From: an uncultured Caulobacter sp.
GTDB taxonomy: Bacteria; Pseudomonadota; Alphaproteobacteria; Caulobacterales; Caulobacteraceae
DNA length: 47,829 bases
Direction of reading: 5' to 3'
Assembly (NCBI RefSeq): GCF_947036865.1
Contig: NZ_CAMQSF010000030.1
Span: forward strand, 1-47,829
Shown here: one piece after another, positions 33,794-42,915 of the stretch
Layout: each line of letters begins with the position of its first letter
How positions within the stretch are numbered: the stretch's first letter is position 1
Notes under the pieces: model-generated
What the model was told of the DNA's origin: nothing
The model's database searches: none
Seen by the model: the letters and a program-made list of their open reading frames with translations, nothing else
Position numbers and translations under genes: made by a program

Positions 33794-35197
33794 TCAAGGC
33801 CGCGCTTGACCGATCGGCGTCAGCCGGAAGTCCGGCTCGTGATCGGGCCCCAAGGTGATCGAGGCCTTGGGCAGCACGGGCCGCTCGTCGGCCATGGCGA
33901 TCTGGAACCGCGCCAGCAGGCTGGCCAGCACGATCTGCGCCTCGGCCAGGGCGAAGCCGGCCCCGATACAGACGCGCGGCCCGGCCCCGAACGGCAGGAA
34001 GGCCTCGATCCCCCAGGGGTGAGCCTGGTCGATGAAGCGCTCGGGGCGAAAGGCGGTCGGGTCTTCCCACAGCTTGCGATGCCGGTGGATAACCCAGGGG
34101 CTGATGGTGATCATGCAGCCGGGCGCGACCGCGTGGCCCGCCACCGTGTCGGCCTCCAGGGCCTGGCGGACGATCAGCGGCGCGGACGGATAGAGCCGCA
34201 GCGTCTCGAACAGCACCGCGCGCAGCAGCGGCCAGCGCTTGAGGTCGTCCAGGCTGGCGACCTCGTCGGCCGGCGCCGCCAGGACCTCGGCGCGCGCGCG
34301 GTCTTGGGTCTCGGGATCCAGGGCCAGCAGATAGGCGGCCCAGAACAGCAGGCGGGAGGTCGTCTCGAAGCCGGCCGCCAGCATCGAGCTGCACTGGTCG
34401 CGGATCTCCTGGTCGGGCAGGGGCGCGCCGTCCTCGGTCCGCGCGGCCAGCAGGCGATCCAGCAGGTCCAGGACGGCCGGATGCGGGCAGGCCCGCCGCG
34501 CCGCGATCAGCGCGTCGACGGCCTTGAACCATTGGCCCCCGACCCGCCGCCGCTCCCCGTCCAGGAAGGTCAGGTCGTCGGCGCCCCGGGCGACATAGTC
34601 GAAGAAATTGAAGTGCGCCGGCCCTTCCATGTAGCGGCGGGCCAGATCCGCCAGCACCGCGCCCTCGGCGTCGGCGCGCCGCGAGAACAGCGCCCGCAGC
34701 ACCGCGTCCAGGGTCGCGCGGTGGAAGGCCCTCGCCAGGTTGGCGCGGTCCCGGCCGGCCAGATCCTCGACCAGACCCGCGCCGGCGGCGACGAAGCGCG
34801 GCAGCAGGTCGCCCGTGGCGGCCGGGGTGAAGACCGGCGCCAGGCTCTTGCGCTGCCGCCGCCAGGTCTCGCCCTCGGCCATCAGCAAGCCGTCGCCGAC
34901 CAGCGGCCTCAACGGCCGCGCCGCCTTGACCGGCCGCCCGTATTTCGGCGAGGCCAGCACGGCCCGCGCCGCGACGGGATCGCTGAGCAGCAGGCCGCTC
35001 TGGCCCATGAAGACGTAGGGGGTGGCGAGGGCCTCGAAGTCGTCCTCGGTATAGGCGCCGACCAGGCTGCGGGCCATCTCGCGGGCGACGCGCAGCTGGC
35101 CCAGGATCGTGCCGCCGAACGGGCGGGGATGCACCTTGGGCGCCGGCGGGACGACGCCGCGAGCGGGGGGCGGCGCGAGGGGGACGGCCTGGTCCAT
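33794..35197 (-). CDS. Cytochrome P450
   Basis: 467 residues. The heme-binding loop FLPFGAGPRVCIGAGFALAE carries the axial Cys410. The I-helix oxygen-activation motif AAGFETTSRLL, the E-x2-R of the K-helix (FETLRLYP) and the PERF motif (FRPERFID) are all present. The N-terminus has no membrane anchor, so it is a soluble bacterial enzyme. The longer insert and PPPARGV start resemble fatty-acid or alkane-type CYP102/110-like soluble forms, but I do not assign a family number or substrate. No ferredoxin gene is adjacent. The ATG at 35197 is used. Confidence 0.93.
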   Translation of the reverse strand: MDQAVPLAPPPARGVVPPAPKVHPRPFGGTILGQLRVAREMARSLVGAYTEDDFEALATPYVFMGQSGLLLSDPVAARAVLASPKYGRPVKAARPLRPLVGDGLLMAEGETWRRQRKSLAPVFTPAATGDLLPRFVAAGAGLVEDLAGRDRANLARAFHRATLDAVLRALFSRRADAEGAVLADLARRYMEGPAHFNFFDYVARGADDLTFLDGERRRVGGQWFKAVDALIAARRACPHPAVLDLLDRLLAARTEDGAPLPDQEIRDQCSSMLAAGFETTSRLLFWAAYLLALDPETQDRARAEVLAAPADEVASLDDLKRWPLLRAVLFETLRLYPSAPLIVRQALEADTVAGHAVAPGCMITISPWVIHRHRKLWEDPTAFRPERFIDQAHPWGIEAFLPFGAGPRVCIGAGFALAEAQIVLASLLARFQIAMADERPVLPKASITLGPDHEPDFRLTPIGQARP

Positions 35198-35298
35198 GCG
35201 ACGGCGACTTTCCGGTTCGGGGATCCGCCGAGGATCCCGCCCGGACCGGCAAGCTAGGCCAGCTCAGGTCGCGACGCAATAATTCATCGCGCGCTGAA

Positions 35299-35499
35299 TT
35301 ACGCGGCGGCGGCCTGTTGCGTATGGACGTCGAACACGCGCTTGGCGCCGCGCCAGACTTCCACGAAGTCGCAGCGGTGGTGCATGTCGAGCAGTTCGAA
35401 AGCTCTCGCCCGCGCCGCCGAGTCGTCGGCGCACGGCGTCACGTCGAAACGGGGCACCGAGCCGTCGGCCTCGACACAGAAGAAGGTGAACACCTGCAT
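35299..35499 (-). CDS. Small conserved-looking hypothetical protein
   Basis: 66 residues: MQVFTFFCVEADGSVPRFDV, DDSAARARAFELLDMHHRCDFVEVWRGAKRVFDV. Composition is balanced and the alternating strand-helix-strand pattern suggests a small alpha/beta domain. The ribosome site is weak and no family is recognised. It lies upstream of and in the same direction as the P450 gene, 101 bp away. Confidence 0.6.
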   Translation of the reverse strand: MQVFTFFCVEADGSVPRFDVTPCADDSAARARAFELLDMHHRCDFVEVWRGAKRVFDVHTQQAAAA

Positions 35500-35626
35500 G
35501 GGAACTGTGCGCTCTCATCAGGCGGGGCCGCGCATATTCGATGGCGGGGGCCGCGGGGCGCAAGTCGACTTCCGCGACCTGCTACAAAACAACATAGGAC
35601 TCAATGTCGCGATTCACCAGTGAAGA

Positions 35627-35645
35627 GAGTCTCGATTCGAGACTC
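35627..35645. promoter_or_regulatory. 19-bp palindrome upstream of accA
   Basis: GAGTCTCGA and TCGAGACTC are perfect 9-bp arms around a single T. A second, smaller palindrome TTCACCAGTGAA lies just upstream at 35613-35624. Together they look like an operator array in the 286-bp accA upstream region, which has no other gene. Confidence 0.5.
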
Positions 35646-35669
35646 ACCTGTGGGGCGCGCATCCAACCC

Positions 35670-35678
35670 TGTGGATAA
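35670..35678 (-). promoter_or_regulatory. Perfect DnaA box upstream of accA
   Basis: TGTGGATAA on the plus strand is TTATCCACA on the minus strand, an exact match to the high-affinity DnaA box. It lies 108 bp upstream of the accA ATG and 25 bp downstream of the 19-bp palindrome. DnaA acts as a transcription factor in Caulobacter, so a cell-cycle input to accA is conceivable. A single box can occur by chance. Confidence 0.5.
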
Positions 35679-35785
35679 AACGAGGCGGATTCACGACGGT
35701 TCCGCGACGCGATCTGGCCCCTTTCCCTCGGGGGATTCCATCTCTAGGTTCGCACCCTTTCCTCCACGGCGACGTTCAAGAGTCC

Positions 35786-36748
35786 ATGGCCGCCCATTAT
35801 CTCGATTTCGAGCGCCCGATCGCTGACCTGGAAAGCAAGATCGAAGAGCTCTCCAAGCTCTCCGAGACCGCTGGACCCGGCGCCTTCGACCTCGAGATCC
35901 AGGCCCTGCGCGACCGCGCGCAGCAACTCCGCAAGGAGGCCTACGCCAATCTCGACGCCTGGCAGAAGACCATGGTCGCGCGCCACCCGCAGCGGCCGCA
36001 CCTGCGCGACTACGTGGCCGGCCTGATCGACGAGTTCGTCGAGCTGCGCGGCGACCGCAAGTTCGCCGACGACCAGGCCATCGTCGGGGGCCTGGGCCGC
36101 TTCCGCGGCCAGCCGGTGGTGGTCATGGGCCACGAGAAGGGCCACGACACCACCACGCGCCTGAAGCACAACTTCGGCATGGCCCGGCCCGAGGGCTACC
36201 GCAAGGCCGTGCGCCTGATGGACATGGCCGAGCGCTTCAGCCTGCCGGTCATCACCTTCGTCGACACCGCCGGCGCCTATCCGGGCCTCGGCGCCGAGGA
36301 GCGCGGCCAGGCCGAGGCCATCGCCCGCTCGACCGAGCGCTGCCTGACCCTGGGAACCCCGATGGTCGCCACCATCGTCGGCGAGGGCGGCTCGGGCGGC
36401 GCCATCGCCCTGGCCGGCGCCAACCGCGTGCTGATCCTGGAGCACTCGATCTATTCGGTGATCAGCCCCGAGGGCGCGGCCTCGATCCTGTGGCGCGACG
36501 GCGCCCGGGCCAAGGACGCGGCGACCCAGATGCGCATCACCGCTCAGGACTTGATCAAGCTGGGCATCGTCGACCGCATCGTCGACGAACCGGCCGGCGG
36601 CGCCCACTCGAACCAGGACGCGGCGATCGCGGCCGTCGGCGACGCGGTCGAGGAAGAGCTGAAGGCCATGGCCCCCATGAGCGCCGAGCAGCTGCGCAAG
36701 CAGCGGGCCGAGCGGTTCTACGCGATCGGCCGGGCGGGGCTGCAGTAG
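35786..36748 (+). CDS. accA: Acetyl-CoA carboxylase carboxyltransferase, alpha subunit
   Basis: AccA with AccD transfers the carboxyl group from biotin to acetyl-CoA, committing carbon to fatty-acid synthesis. 320 residues, standard. The N-terminus YLDFERPIADLESKIEELSKLSE is a helical hairpin typical of AccA. The crotonase-like core has FGMARPEGYRKAVRLMDMAERF, FVDTAGAYPGLGAEERGQAEAIA and IVGEGGSGGAIALAGANRVLI for acyl-CoA and carboxybiotin binding. It ends close to a dispersed repeat that may form its transcript end. Confidence 0.97.
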   Translation: MAAHYLDFERPIADLESKIEELSKLSETAGPGAFDLEIQALRDRAQQLRKEAYANLDAWQKTMVARHPQRPHLRDYVAGLIDEFVELRGDRKFADDQAIVGGLGRFRGQPVVVMGHEKGHDTTTRLKHNFGMARPEGYRKAVRLMDMAERFSLPVITFVDTAGAYPGLGAEERGQAEAIARSTERCLTLGTPMVATIVGEGGSGGAIALAGANRVLILEHSIYSVISPEGAASILWRDGARAKDAATQMRITAQDLIKLGIVDRIVDEPAGGAHSNQDAAIAAVGDAVEEELKAMAPMSAEQLRKQRAERFYAIGRAGLQ

Positions 36749-36766
36749 GGGGCTTTTCTTAGGTCT

Positions 36767-36812
36767 CCGCCCCCTTTTGGGGGCGGACAGACCGCGCAGC
36801 GGTCAGGTGGGG
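36767..36812. repeat. Double-hairpin repeat after accA
   Basis: CCGCCCCC/GGGGGCGG (36767-36774 with 36779-36786, TTTT loop) is followed by GACCGC/GCGGTC (36790-36795 with 36799-36804, GCA loop) and AGGTGGGGG. The order hairpin, GACC-hairpin, GGTGGGGG is the same as in the longer copies at 1-125 and 20359-20491. It may double as the accA terminator. Confidence 0.75.
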
Positions 36813-36854
36813 GCTAGTGCTGACTCACGCGCCCTCGACTCCACGCGCCGCGCT

Positions 36855-36882
36855 TTGACATCTATTGCCATTGGATGACATC
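36855..36882 (+). promoter_or_regulatory. parDE promoter with direct repeat
   Basis: A consensus -35 TTGACA lies at 36855-36860. TGACATC occurs twice, at 36856-36862 and 36876-36882, exactly 20 bp (two helical turns) apart, with CCATTGG between. The -10 is unclear. Two same-face half-sites suit binding of the ribbon-helix-helix ParD. It ends 21 bp before the parD ATG. Confidence 0.5.
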
Positions 36883-36903
36883 CTCCGAGACTGGAGGCGC
36901 GCC

Positions 36904-37155
36904 ATGGCGACGATGAATGTTTCCCTTCCCGACGCGATGCGCGAGTGGGTCGAAGGCCAGACCCGTTCGGGCCGCTATCACAACGCCAGCGAATATGTCC
37001 GCGACCTTATCCGCCGCGACCAGGAACGCGCCGACAAGATCGCCCACCTGCAACGCCTGATCGACGAAGGCCTCGACAGCGGCGTCGGCGAACGCTCGCT
37101 CGAGGAGATCCGCGCCGAGGCCCGGCGGCGGGCGGGCGTGGATCATGAGCTTTAG
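36904..37155 (+). CDS. parD: ParD-type antitoxin
   Basis: 83 residues. The N-terminal ribbon-helix-helix [37 protein letters not shown] is the ParD consensus. The C-terminal helix ([26 protein letters not shown]) wraps the toxin. The ATG at 36904 is chosen since the RHH strand starts there; an upstream in-frame codon at 36865 lies within the promoter. It overlaps parE by 11 bp. With ParE it should repress the promoter at 36855-36882. Confidence 0.93.
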   Translation: MATMNVSLPDAMREWVEGQTRSGRYHNASEYVRDLIRRDQERADKIAHLQRLIDEGLDSGVGERSLEEIRAEARRRAGVDHEL

Positions 37156-37441
37156 GCTCAGTCGCCAGGCCGAGCAGGACCTCATTGATATCTATGTGGC
37201 GAGCGTCGGCATGTTCGGCGTCGCCCAGGCCGAACGCTACCAGGACACGCTGGAGGCGGCCTTCGACGCGATCGCCGCCTTTCCCCACATCGGCCGCGAG
37301 CGCCCCGAACTCCGGCCGCCGGTGCGCGTGCATCCCTGCAAGTCGCACATCATCCTGTACGTGCTGGACGAGCGCGGGCCGCTGATCGTGCGCGTGCGGC
37401 ACGCGGGGGAGGATTGGGTCGCGGGGGAGTTTGGGGGATAG
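37145..37441 (+). CDS. parE: ParE/RelE-superfamily toxin
   Basis: 98 residues. It opens with [23 protein letters not shown] and continues [63 protein letters not shown], the ParE pattern. Characterised ParE toxins poison DNA gyrase. The overlap with parD indicates coupled translation, antitoxin first. It appears intact. Confidence 0.92.
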   Translation: MSFRLSRQAEQDLIDIYVASVGMFGVAQAERYQDTLEAAFDAIAAFPHIGRERPELRPPVRVHPCKSHIILYVLDERGPLIVRVRHAGEDWVAGEFGG

Positions 37442-37558
37442 CGAGGTGGTCGAGCGTGATGGAGCCGCGCGGTCATGCGCGAACCCGAAATCCTAGACAT
37501 CATCGCTGGACGCAACGAAGGCTTGGCCCTAGCGTCGCGACACAACCTGGGGGGAAGC

Positions 37559-38077
37559 ATGAAGCTGATGATTTCGACGGCGCTGGGCGTCGCGGGGGTT
37601 TTGTTCGCCAGCGCCGCGTTTGCTGGCGTCAAGGTGCCAGAAGGCACGGAGTTTCAGATCCGGGTTGAGGAGGCTCTGAGCAGTTCCACGGCCCACGAGG
37701 GAGATCGTTTCACGGTCAGCCTAGATGACGACGTGAAGTTGTCGGACGGAACCGTGCTTCGCGCGGGCTATCGTGGCCTTGGCGAGGTTGTCGAGGCCCG
37801 CGACAACGGCATACTAGGTAAGAACGGCAAGCTAAACGTGCGGCTGCTGTATCTGAAAGTCGGCGACGATCGAATCAAGCTGCGCGCCAATAAGGGCGCC
37901 AAGGGCGAGACCCGCGTTGGCGCGACGGTAGCGACGGTTATCCTGTTTTGGCCTGCCGCGCCCTTCATCAAGGGCAAGGATGTGTCGATCAAGAAGGGCA
38001 CGATCATGACGGCGTACGCCGATCAGGACGTGGACATCGCCTCGCCGGTGCCGCCACCGCCCGAGGGTGCGAACTGA
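37559..38077 (+). CDS. Periplasmic hypothetical protein with signal peptide
   Basis: 172 residues. ATG at 37559 with GGGGGAAG upstream begins a signal peptide (MKLMISTALGVAGVLFASAAFA). The mature part reads as a beta-rich domain: GTEFQIRVEEALSSSTAHEGDRFTVSLDDDVKLSDGTVLRAGYRGLGEVVEARDNG and VRLLYLKVGDDRIKLRANKG, followed by a hydrophobic stretch (VGATVATVILFWPAAPFI) and GKDVSIKKGTIMTAYADQDVDI. The pattern of paired 'G-T-x-(V/I)-x-A' strands resembles proteins that tune envelope properties, but I assign no family. Pro-rich C-terminus. Confidence 0.78.
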   Translation: MKLMISTALGVAGVLFASAAFAGVKVPEGTEFQIRVEEALSSSTAHEGDRFTVSLDDDVKLSDGTVLRAGYRGLGEVVEARDNGILGKNGKLNVRLLYLKVGDDRIKLRANKGAKGETRVGATVATVILFWPAAPFIKGKDVSIKKGTIMTAYADQDVDIASPVPPPPEGAN

Positions 38078-38090
38078 GACGGCGAGTTTG

Positions 38091-38109
38091 CCTTCCGCCC
38101 GCCGGAAGG
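38091..38109 (+). terminator. Hairpin after the periplasmic-protein gene
   Basis: CCTTCCG (38091-38097) and CGGAAGG (38103-38109) form 7-bp arms around a 5-nt loop, 14 bp past the stop. Only a weak T/C tract follows (CTATCCTTA), so it is a weak terminator at best. Confidence 0.4.
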
Positions 38110-38121
38110 AGCTATCCTTAC

Positions 38122-38250
38122 ATCTCACGGCGAGACGATCGCAGGGCTGAGCAGGTCACTCAAGGACGAGGCCGCGCCTCGCCGCGGAGCGGTCGCCGGA
38201 GGCGATCCTTGACTGACCTGCTCAGCCCTGCACGCTTGCCTGCGTGAGAT
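38122..38250. ncRNA. 129-nt inverted repeat folding into a perfect four-way junction
   Basis: Outer arms 38122-38129 (ATCTCACG) and 38243-38250 (CGTGAGAT) are complementary, then come symmetrical 11-nt internal loops. Next is a 26-position stem, 38141-38166 with 38206-38231, with a single C-C mismatch (38159/38213). The 39 nt inside are divided without any unpaired spacer into three perfect hairpins: 38167-38172/38176-38181, 38182-38185/38189-38192 and 38193-38197/38201-38205, each with a 3-nt loop. This is a complete four-way junction. It lies between genes, 118 bp upstream of the DUF488 gene. Whether it acts as RNA, as cruciform DNA or as a mobile palindromic element is not known; 'ncRNA' is the least-bad label. 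Confidence 0.6.
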
Positions 38251-38367
38251 TTAAGGAGGGCTGTGGCCCAGGGCCTTCGAGGCGAGGGCGAGCATGCAAT
38301 TTCTTGATATTTCTTAACCATCCAGCAGGAGGATTTTTTGCATCTTAGCCCCAAAGAGGGGGCTCCA

Positions 38368-38832
38368 ATGCTGAATACGATAGGATACGAAGGTGCCGAT
38401 CTGTCAGACTTCATCGAGACGTTGAAGTTAGCAAACATTCAGACCGTCATTGATATCCGTGATCGTGCTCAGTCCCGTCGGCCCGGTTTCTCTAAATCGG
38501 CTTTATCTAAATTGCTTTCGGAATCGGGAATATCGTATCAACACTATAGAGAGTTAGGCGATCCTAAGGAGGGGCGAGAGGCTGCGCGAGCGAATGACTT
38601 ATCGCGCTTTAAGGCTATATTTTCTAAGGTCTTAGAGAGCGATGCAGCGCAGGCCGCTTTAAAGAAGGTAATTGATGTGGCTGAGAGCGAGGTTGTCTGC
38701 CTGCTCTGCTATGAGCGTGACGAAACCCATTGCCACCGCAAGTTGGTGGCTGATAAAATAGAGACGATGACGGGCAATAAGGCCCGGCACCTCGGGGTTC
38801 GTCGATTTGAGTCGGATCGCAAGCGAGCGTGA
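38368..38832 (+). CDS. DUF488-family protein
   Basis: 154 residues matching DUF488: LNTIGYEGADLSDFIETLKLANIQTVIDIRDRAQSRRPGFSKSALSKLL, YRELGDP, and the Cys-rich VCLLCYERDETHCHRKLVADKI. ATG 38368 (site GAGGGG) is chosen because the family opens with TIGYEG. A TTG at 38338 preceded by a perfect AGGAGG (38327-38332) would add ten residues, and both may be used. Family function is unproven. Base composition is clearly less GC-rich than neighbours and codons such as TTA, ATA and AGA appear, indicating acquisition. The next gene overlaps it by 26 bp. Confidence 0.88.
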   Translation: MLNTIGYEGADLSDFIETLKLANIQTVIDIRDRAQSRRPGFSKSALSKLLSESGISYQHYRELGDPKEGREAARANDLSRFKAIFSKVLESDAAQAALKKVIDVAESEVVCLLCYERDETHCHRKLVADKIETMTGNKARHLGVRRFESDRKRA

Positions 38833-39577
38833 CGAGTGCCTTATATTAGTGAAGGCGCTGCCTCATAGGAGCAGCAACTATTTCGAGACGGTTTGCTGCG
38901 CTGGCGTTGCGCGCGACCTTACATGGAGGCGTCTCTATCCCGTCCCCTATCGGGTTCTTGAGAATTCGCAGAAATTCGGCCGATGGCACTGGGTGACATA
39001 CGATTTTACTGCCCCTGCTCATGACGGCCGAAGGGAAAGCCAGAAGGTTGTTCCTGAAACAATTCAAGTTATTCAGAAACTCAATAAGAGCGAGCGATCT
39101 AGAATTGCGTGTGCTTTAACACGTGAAAGTGTACAGGAAGCAGAGGCGCGACAGGAGACACTCACCCTCCTTCGGCCCGTTGATGTTACACTGAATTGGA
39201 GCAGAAAGTCGGACGCGGATCTCCATGAAGAGCGCGCAAAGCATGCTGCGCTCGTTAAACAAATTTCTATGTTCGATAAGCCCGCCAAGCCCCTTGAGCC
39301 GTGTCCATTTGAATTTAGTTTCAAATGGAAGTCGGAAAGTGGAAAGACCCATCGGCACACTTGCGATGATTGGGAGACCTCCACGGCCTTTTTCCACAGG
39401 AGAGATAAGTTCGGGGAACAGGGAGCGCTTAAATCGCTGCGCGATACCTACGAAAATGAATATCTGTCCAAAGGAATGCGTTTTGCATTAGGGACCCACT
39501 CAAGAAGAGATACACAGTGGCTGTTAGTCGGCGTCCTGAGAGTAGATGAGCAAACACAGGGCGAGCTTGCTCTTTAG
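38807..39577 (+). CDS. Uncharacterised protein paired with DUF488
   Basis: Up to 256 residues from a TTG at 38807; a GTG at 38849 would give 242. N-terminal part: ILVKALPHRSSNYFETVCCAGVARDLTWRRLYPVPYR, strand-rich, possibly OB-like. C-terminal part: FEFSFKWKSESGKTHRHTCDDWET, then GEQGALKSLRDTYENEYLSKGMRFALGTHSRRDTQWLLVGVLRV, with conserved-looking His, Cys, D-W-E and the G-T-H-S...W-L-L-V-G-V block. No catalytic motif is certain. It overlaps the DUF488 gene, so they form a coupled pair; the same low GC content suggests they arrived together. Confidence 0.8.
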   Translation: MSRIASERDECLILVKALPHRSSNYFETVCCAGVARDLTWRRLYPVPYRVLENSQKFGRWHWVTYDFTAPAHDGRRESQKVVPETIQVIQKLNKSERSRIACALTRESVQEAEARQETLTLLRPVDVTLNWSRKSDADLHEERAKHAALVKQISMFDKPAKPLEPCPFEFSFKWKSESGKTHRHTCDDWETSTAFFHRRDKFGEQGALKSLRDTYENEYLSKGMRFALGTHSRRDTQWLLVGVLRVDEQTQGELAL

Positions 39578-39587
39578 ATTTACATAT

Positions 39588-39743
39588 TCACGCCATATCC
39601 GGTACCAATCCCGACCGCTCCGCGAATGGCTTGAAGTCGTGATCGCTGAACAGCATCGCGTTAGCGCTCCCGATGCACTGCCTGGCGATTAGGGTGTCGA
39701 AGGCCTCAGCGAGCGCTCGGACGCTGGAGTCGACCAGGTTCAC
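39588..39743 (-). pseudogene. vapC: vapC toxin remnant with in-frame internal deletion
   Basis: The GTG at 39741-39743 overlaps the vapB TGA (GTGA), the normal coupling. The product begins NLVDSSV, the PIN-domain first strand with its catalytic Asp, and jumps directly to RALAEAFDTLIARQCIGSANAMLFSDHDFKPFAERSGL, the PIN C-terminal third with the last acidic residues. At 51 residues it lacks about 75-80 residues of the usual 130, including the central acidic residue. It is almost certainly inactive. Confidence 0.8.
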
Positions 39744-39934
39744 CCGTCCGCCCGCGTCCCGTCGAGATCCCCTTCCCAAACCAGCTGACCGCGCAACCCA
39801 CGAACCGCCGCCTGACGCCGCAGGTTCAGCAGCGTCCGCAACCCCAGCTCCACCGCCTCACGCTTCGTCTTCACCCCGGTGATCTTCATCACCTCGGCCA
39901 CCAGAGCCTGATTGGCCGTCACGGTCACGCGCAT
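39740..39934 (-). CDS. vapB: VapB-type antitoxin
   Basis: 64 residues from the ATG at 39934, behind a perfect AGGAGG. It matches the VapB family: MRVTVTANQALVAEVMKITGVKTKREAVELGLRTLLNLRRQAAVRGLRGQLVWEGDLD. The ribbon-helix-helix part binds DNA and the WEGDLD end normally contacts VapC. Its partner at 39588-39743 is deleted internally, leaving an orphan antitoxin that may survive as a regulator or by neutralising related toxins. Confidence 0.9.
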   Translation of the reverse strand: MRVTVTANQALVAEVMKITGVKTKREAVELGLRTLLNLRRQAAVRGLRGQLVWEGDLDGTRADG

Positions 39935-39969
39935 GGTGAGCCTCCTATCTCGGCTTGCGCCAGCGCCGG

Positions 39970-40092
39970 CCCCCTCCACCGGCTTCGCCGGTCCCCCTCC
40001 CCCAGGAGGGGGAGGAGAGGGAGCCTCGGCGGCCTGGGCGGTGCTCGCCCCCTCCGGCCCTCCGGCCCACCTCCCCCGGAGGGGGAGGAGCG
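39970..40092. repeat. Tandem pair of dispersed inverted repeats upstream of vapB
   Basis: CCCCCTCCACCGGCTTCGCCGG followed by CCCCCTCCCCCAGGAGGGGG (about 39970-40018) is the reverse orientation of the 1-125 core. A second unit (about 40045-40092) has CCCCCTCCGGCCCTCCGGCC and CCTCCCCCGGAGGGGGAGG. It fills the gap between the vapB and 40095 genes. A looser GGGGGAG-rich relative lies at about 40488-40545. Confidence 0.75.
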
Positions 40093-40094
40093 CC

Positions 40095-40481
40095 CTACCG
40101 CCCCGCCCACCGCAGCGCCGCTTCGGCGCTGTCGTCGGGGCGGGTGTTGAAGGCGATGCGGGCGTTCGGAGCGCCGCGGTGGATGGCGTTGATCACCGCC
40201 TCGAACAGGAAGAGCCGGATCGGCGGCACGCGGACGCCGGCCCCGACCACGACCACGTCATAGGGCGCGGCGGCCAGGGCCTCGGCGACCTCGCGTTCGG
40301 CCACGGCCGGGTCGGGCTGGATGTAGAGGTTCTTGGCGGCCAGGCCCTTGGCGGTCAGGTCGGCCAGGGCGGCCTCCACCCCGGCGCGGACCTTGTCGGC
40401 GGTCATGCCCGGCGCGATGCCGGGGGCGTTGAAGTCGACGGTGTCGGGGTCCTGCCCGACGATCAGGATGCTGGCGGTCAT
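40095..40481 (-). CDS. Conserved-looking hypothetical protein
   Basis: 128 residues from the ATG at 40481 (GGGGGAG site). It opens MTASILIVGQDPDTVDFNAPG and has PGMTADKVRAGVEAALADLTAKGL, AAPYDVVVVGAGVRVPPIRLFLFEAVINAIHRGAPNARIAFNTRPDDSAEAALRW. The alternating hydrophobic strands and Gly turns suggest a Rossmann-like alpha/beta fold, but no nucleotide-binding motif is complete. Function unknown. It lies downstream of uvrB on the same strand, 69 bp from its stop. Confidence 0.78.
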   Translation of the reverse strand: MTASILIVGQDPDTVDFNAPGIAPGMTADKVRAGVEAALADLTAKGLAAKNLYIQPDPAVAEREVAEALAAAPYDVVVVGAGVRVPPIRLFLFEAVINAIHRGAPNARIAFNTRPDDSAEAALRWAGR

Positions 40482-40550
40482 GCGAGGCTCCCCCGGAGGT
40501 TGGGGGAGATTGGCCGGGAGAACGGCGTTCCGCAAGCGGAGGGGGAGGAT

Positions 40551-42833
<2,283 letters not shown>

Positions 42834-42915
42834 GGCCCCAAGGTAGGAGCGCGCGCCCCCGAAGGCTAGGGGGGCTGCTGACGGCGAGTGGCAGCAGCCT
42901 GGCGGGAGGGCCGCG

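Noticed and set aside
38122..38250. Integron attC site
   Set aside because: No GTTRRRY/RYYYAAC core sites flank it and no integron integrase is present; the four-way branching is also unlike attC.
38122..38250. Ordinary rho-independent terminator
   Set aside because: No U tract follows on either strand and the branched interior is far more complex than needed.
38301..38321. Full CtrA site upstream of DUF488
   Set aside because: TTGA and TTAAC are present but the gap is 6 not 7 and the first half is mismatched; only the TTAACCAT half-site is good.
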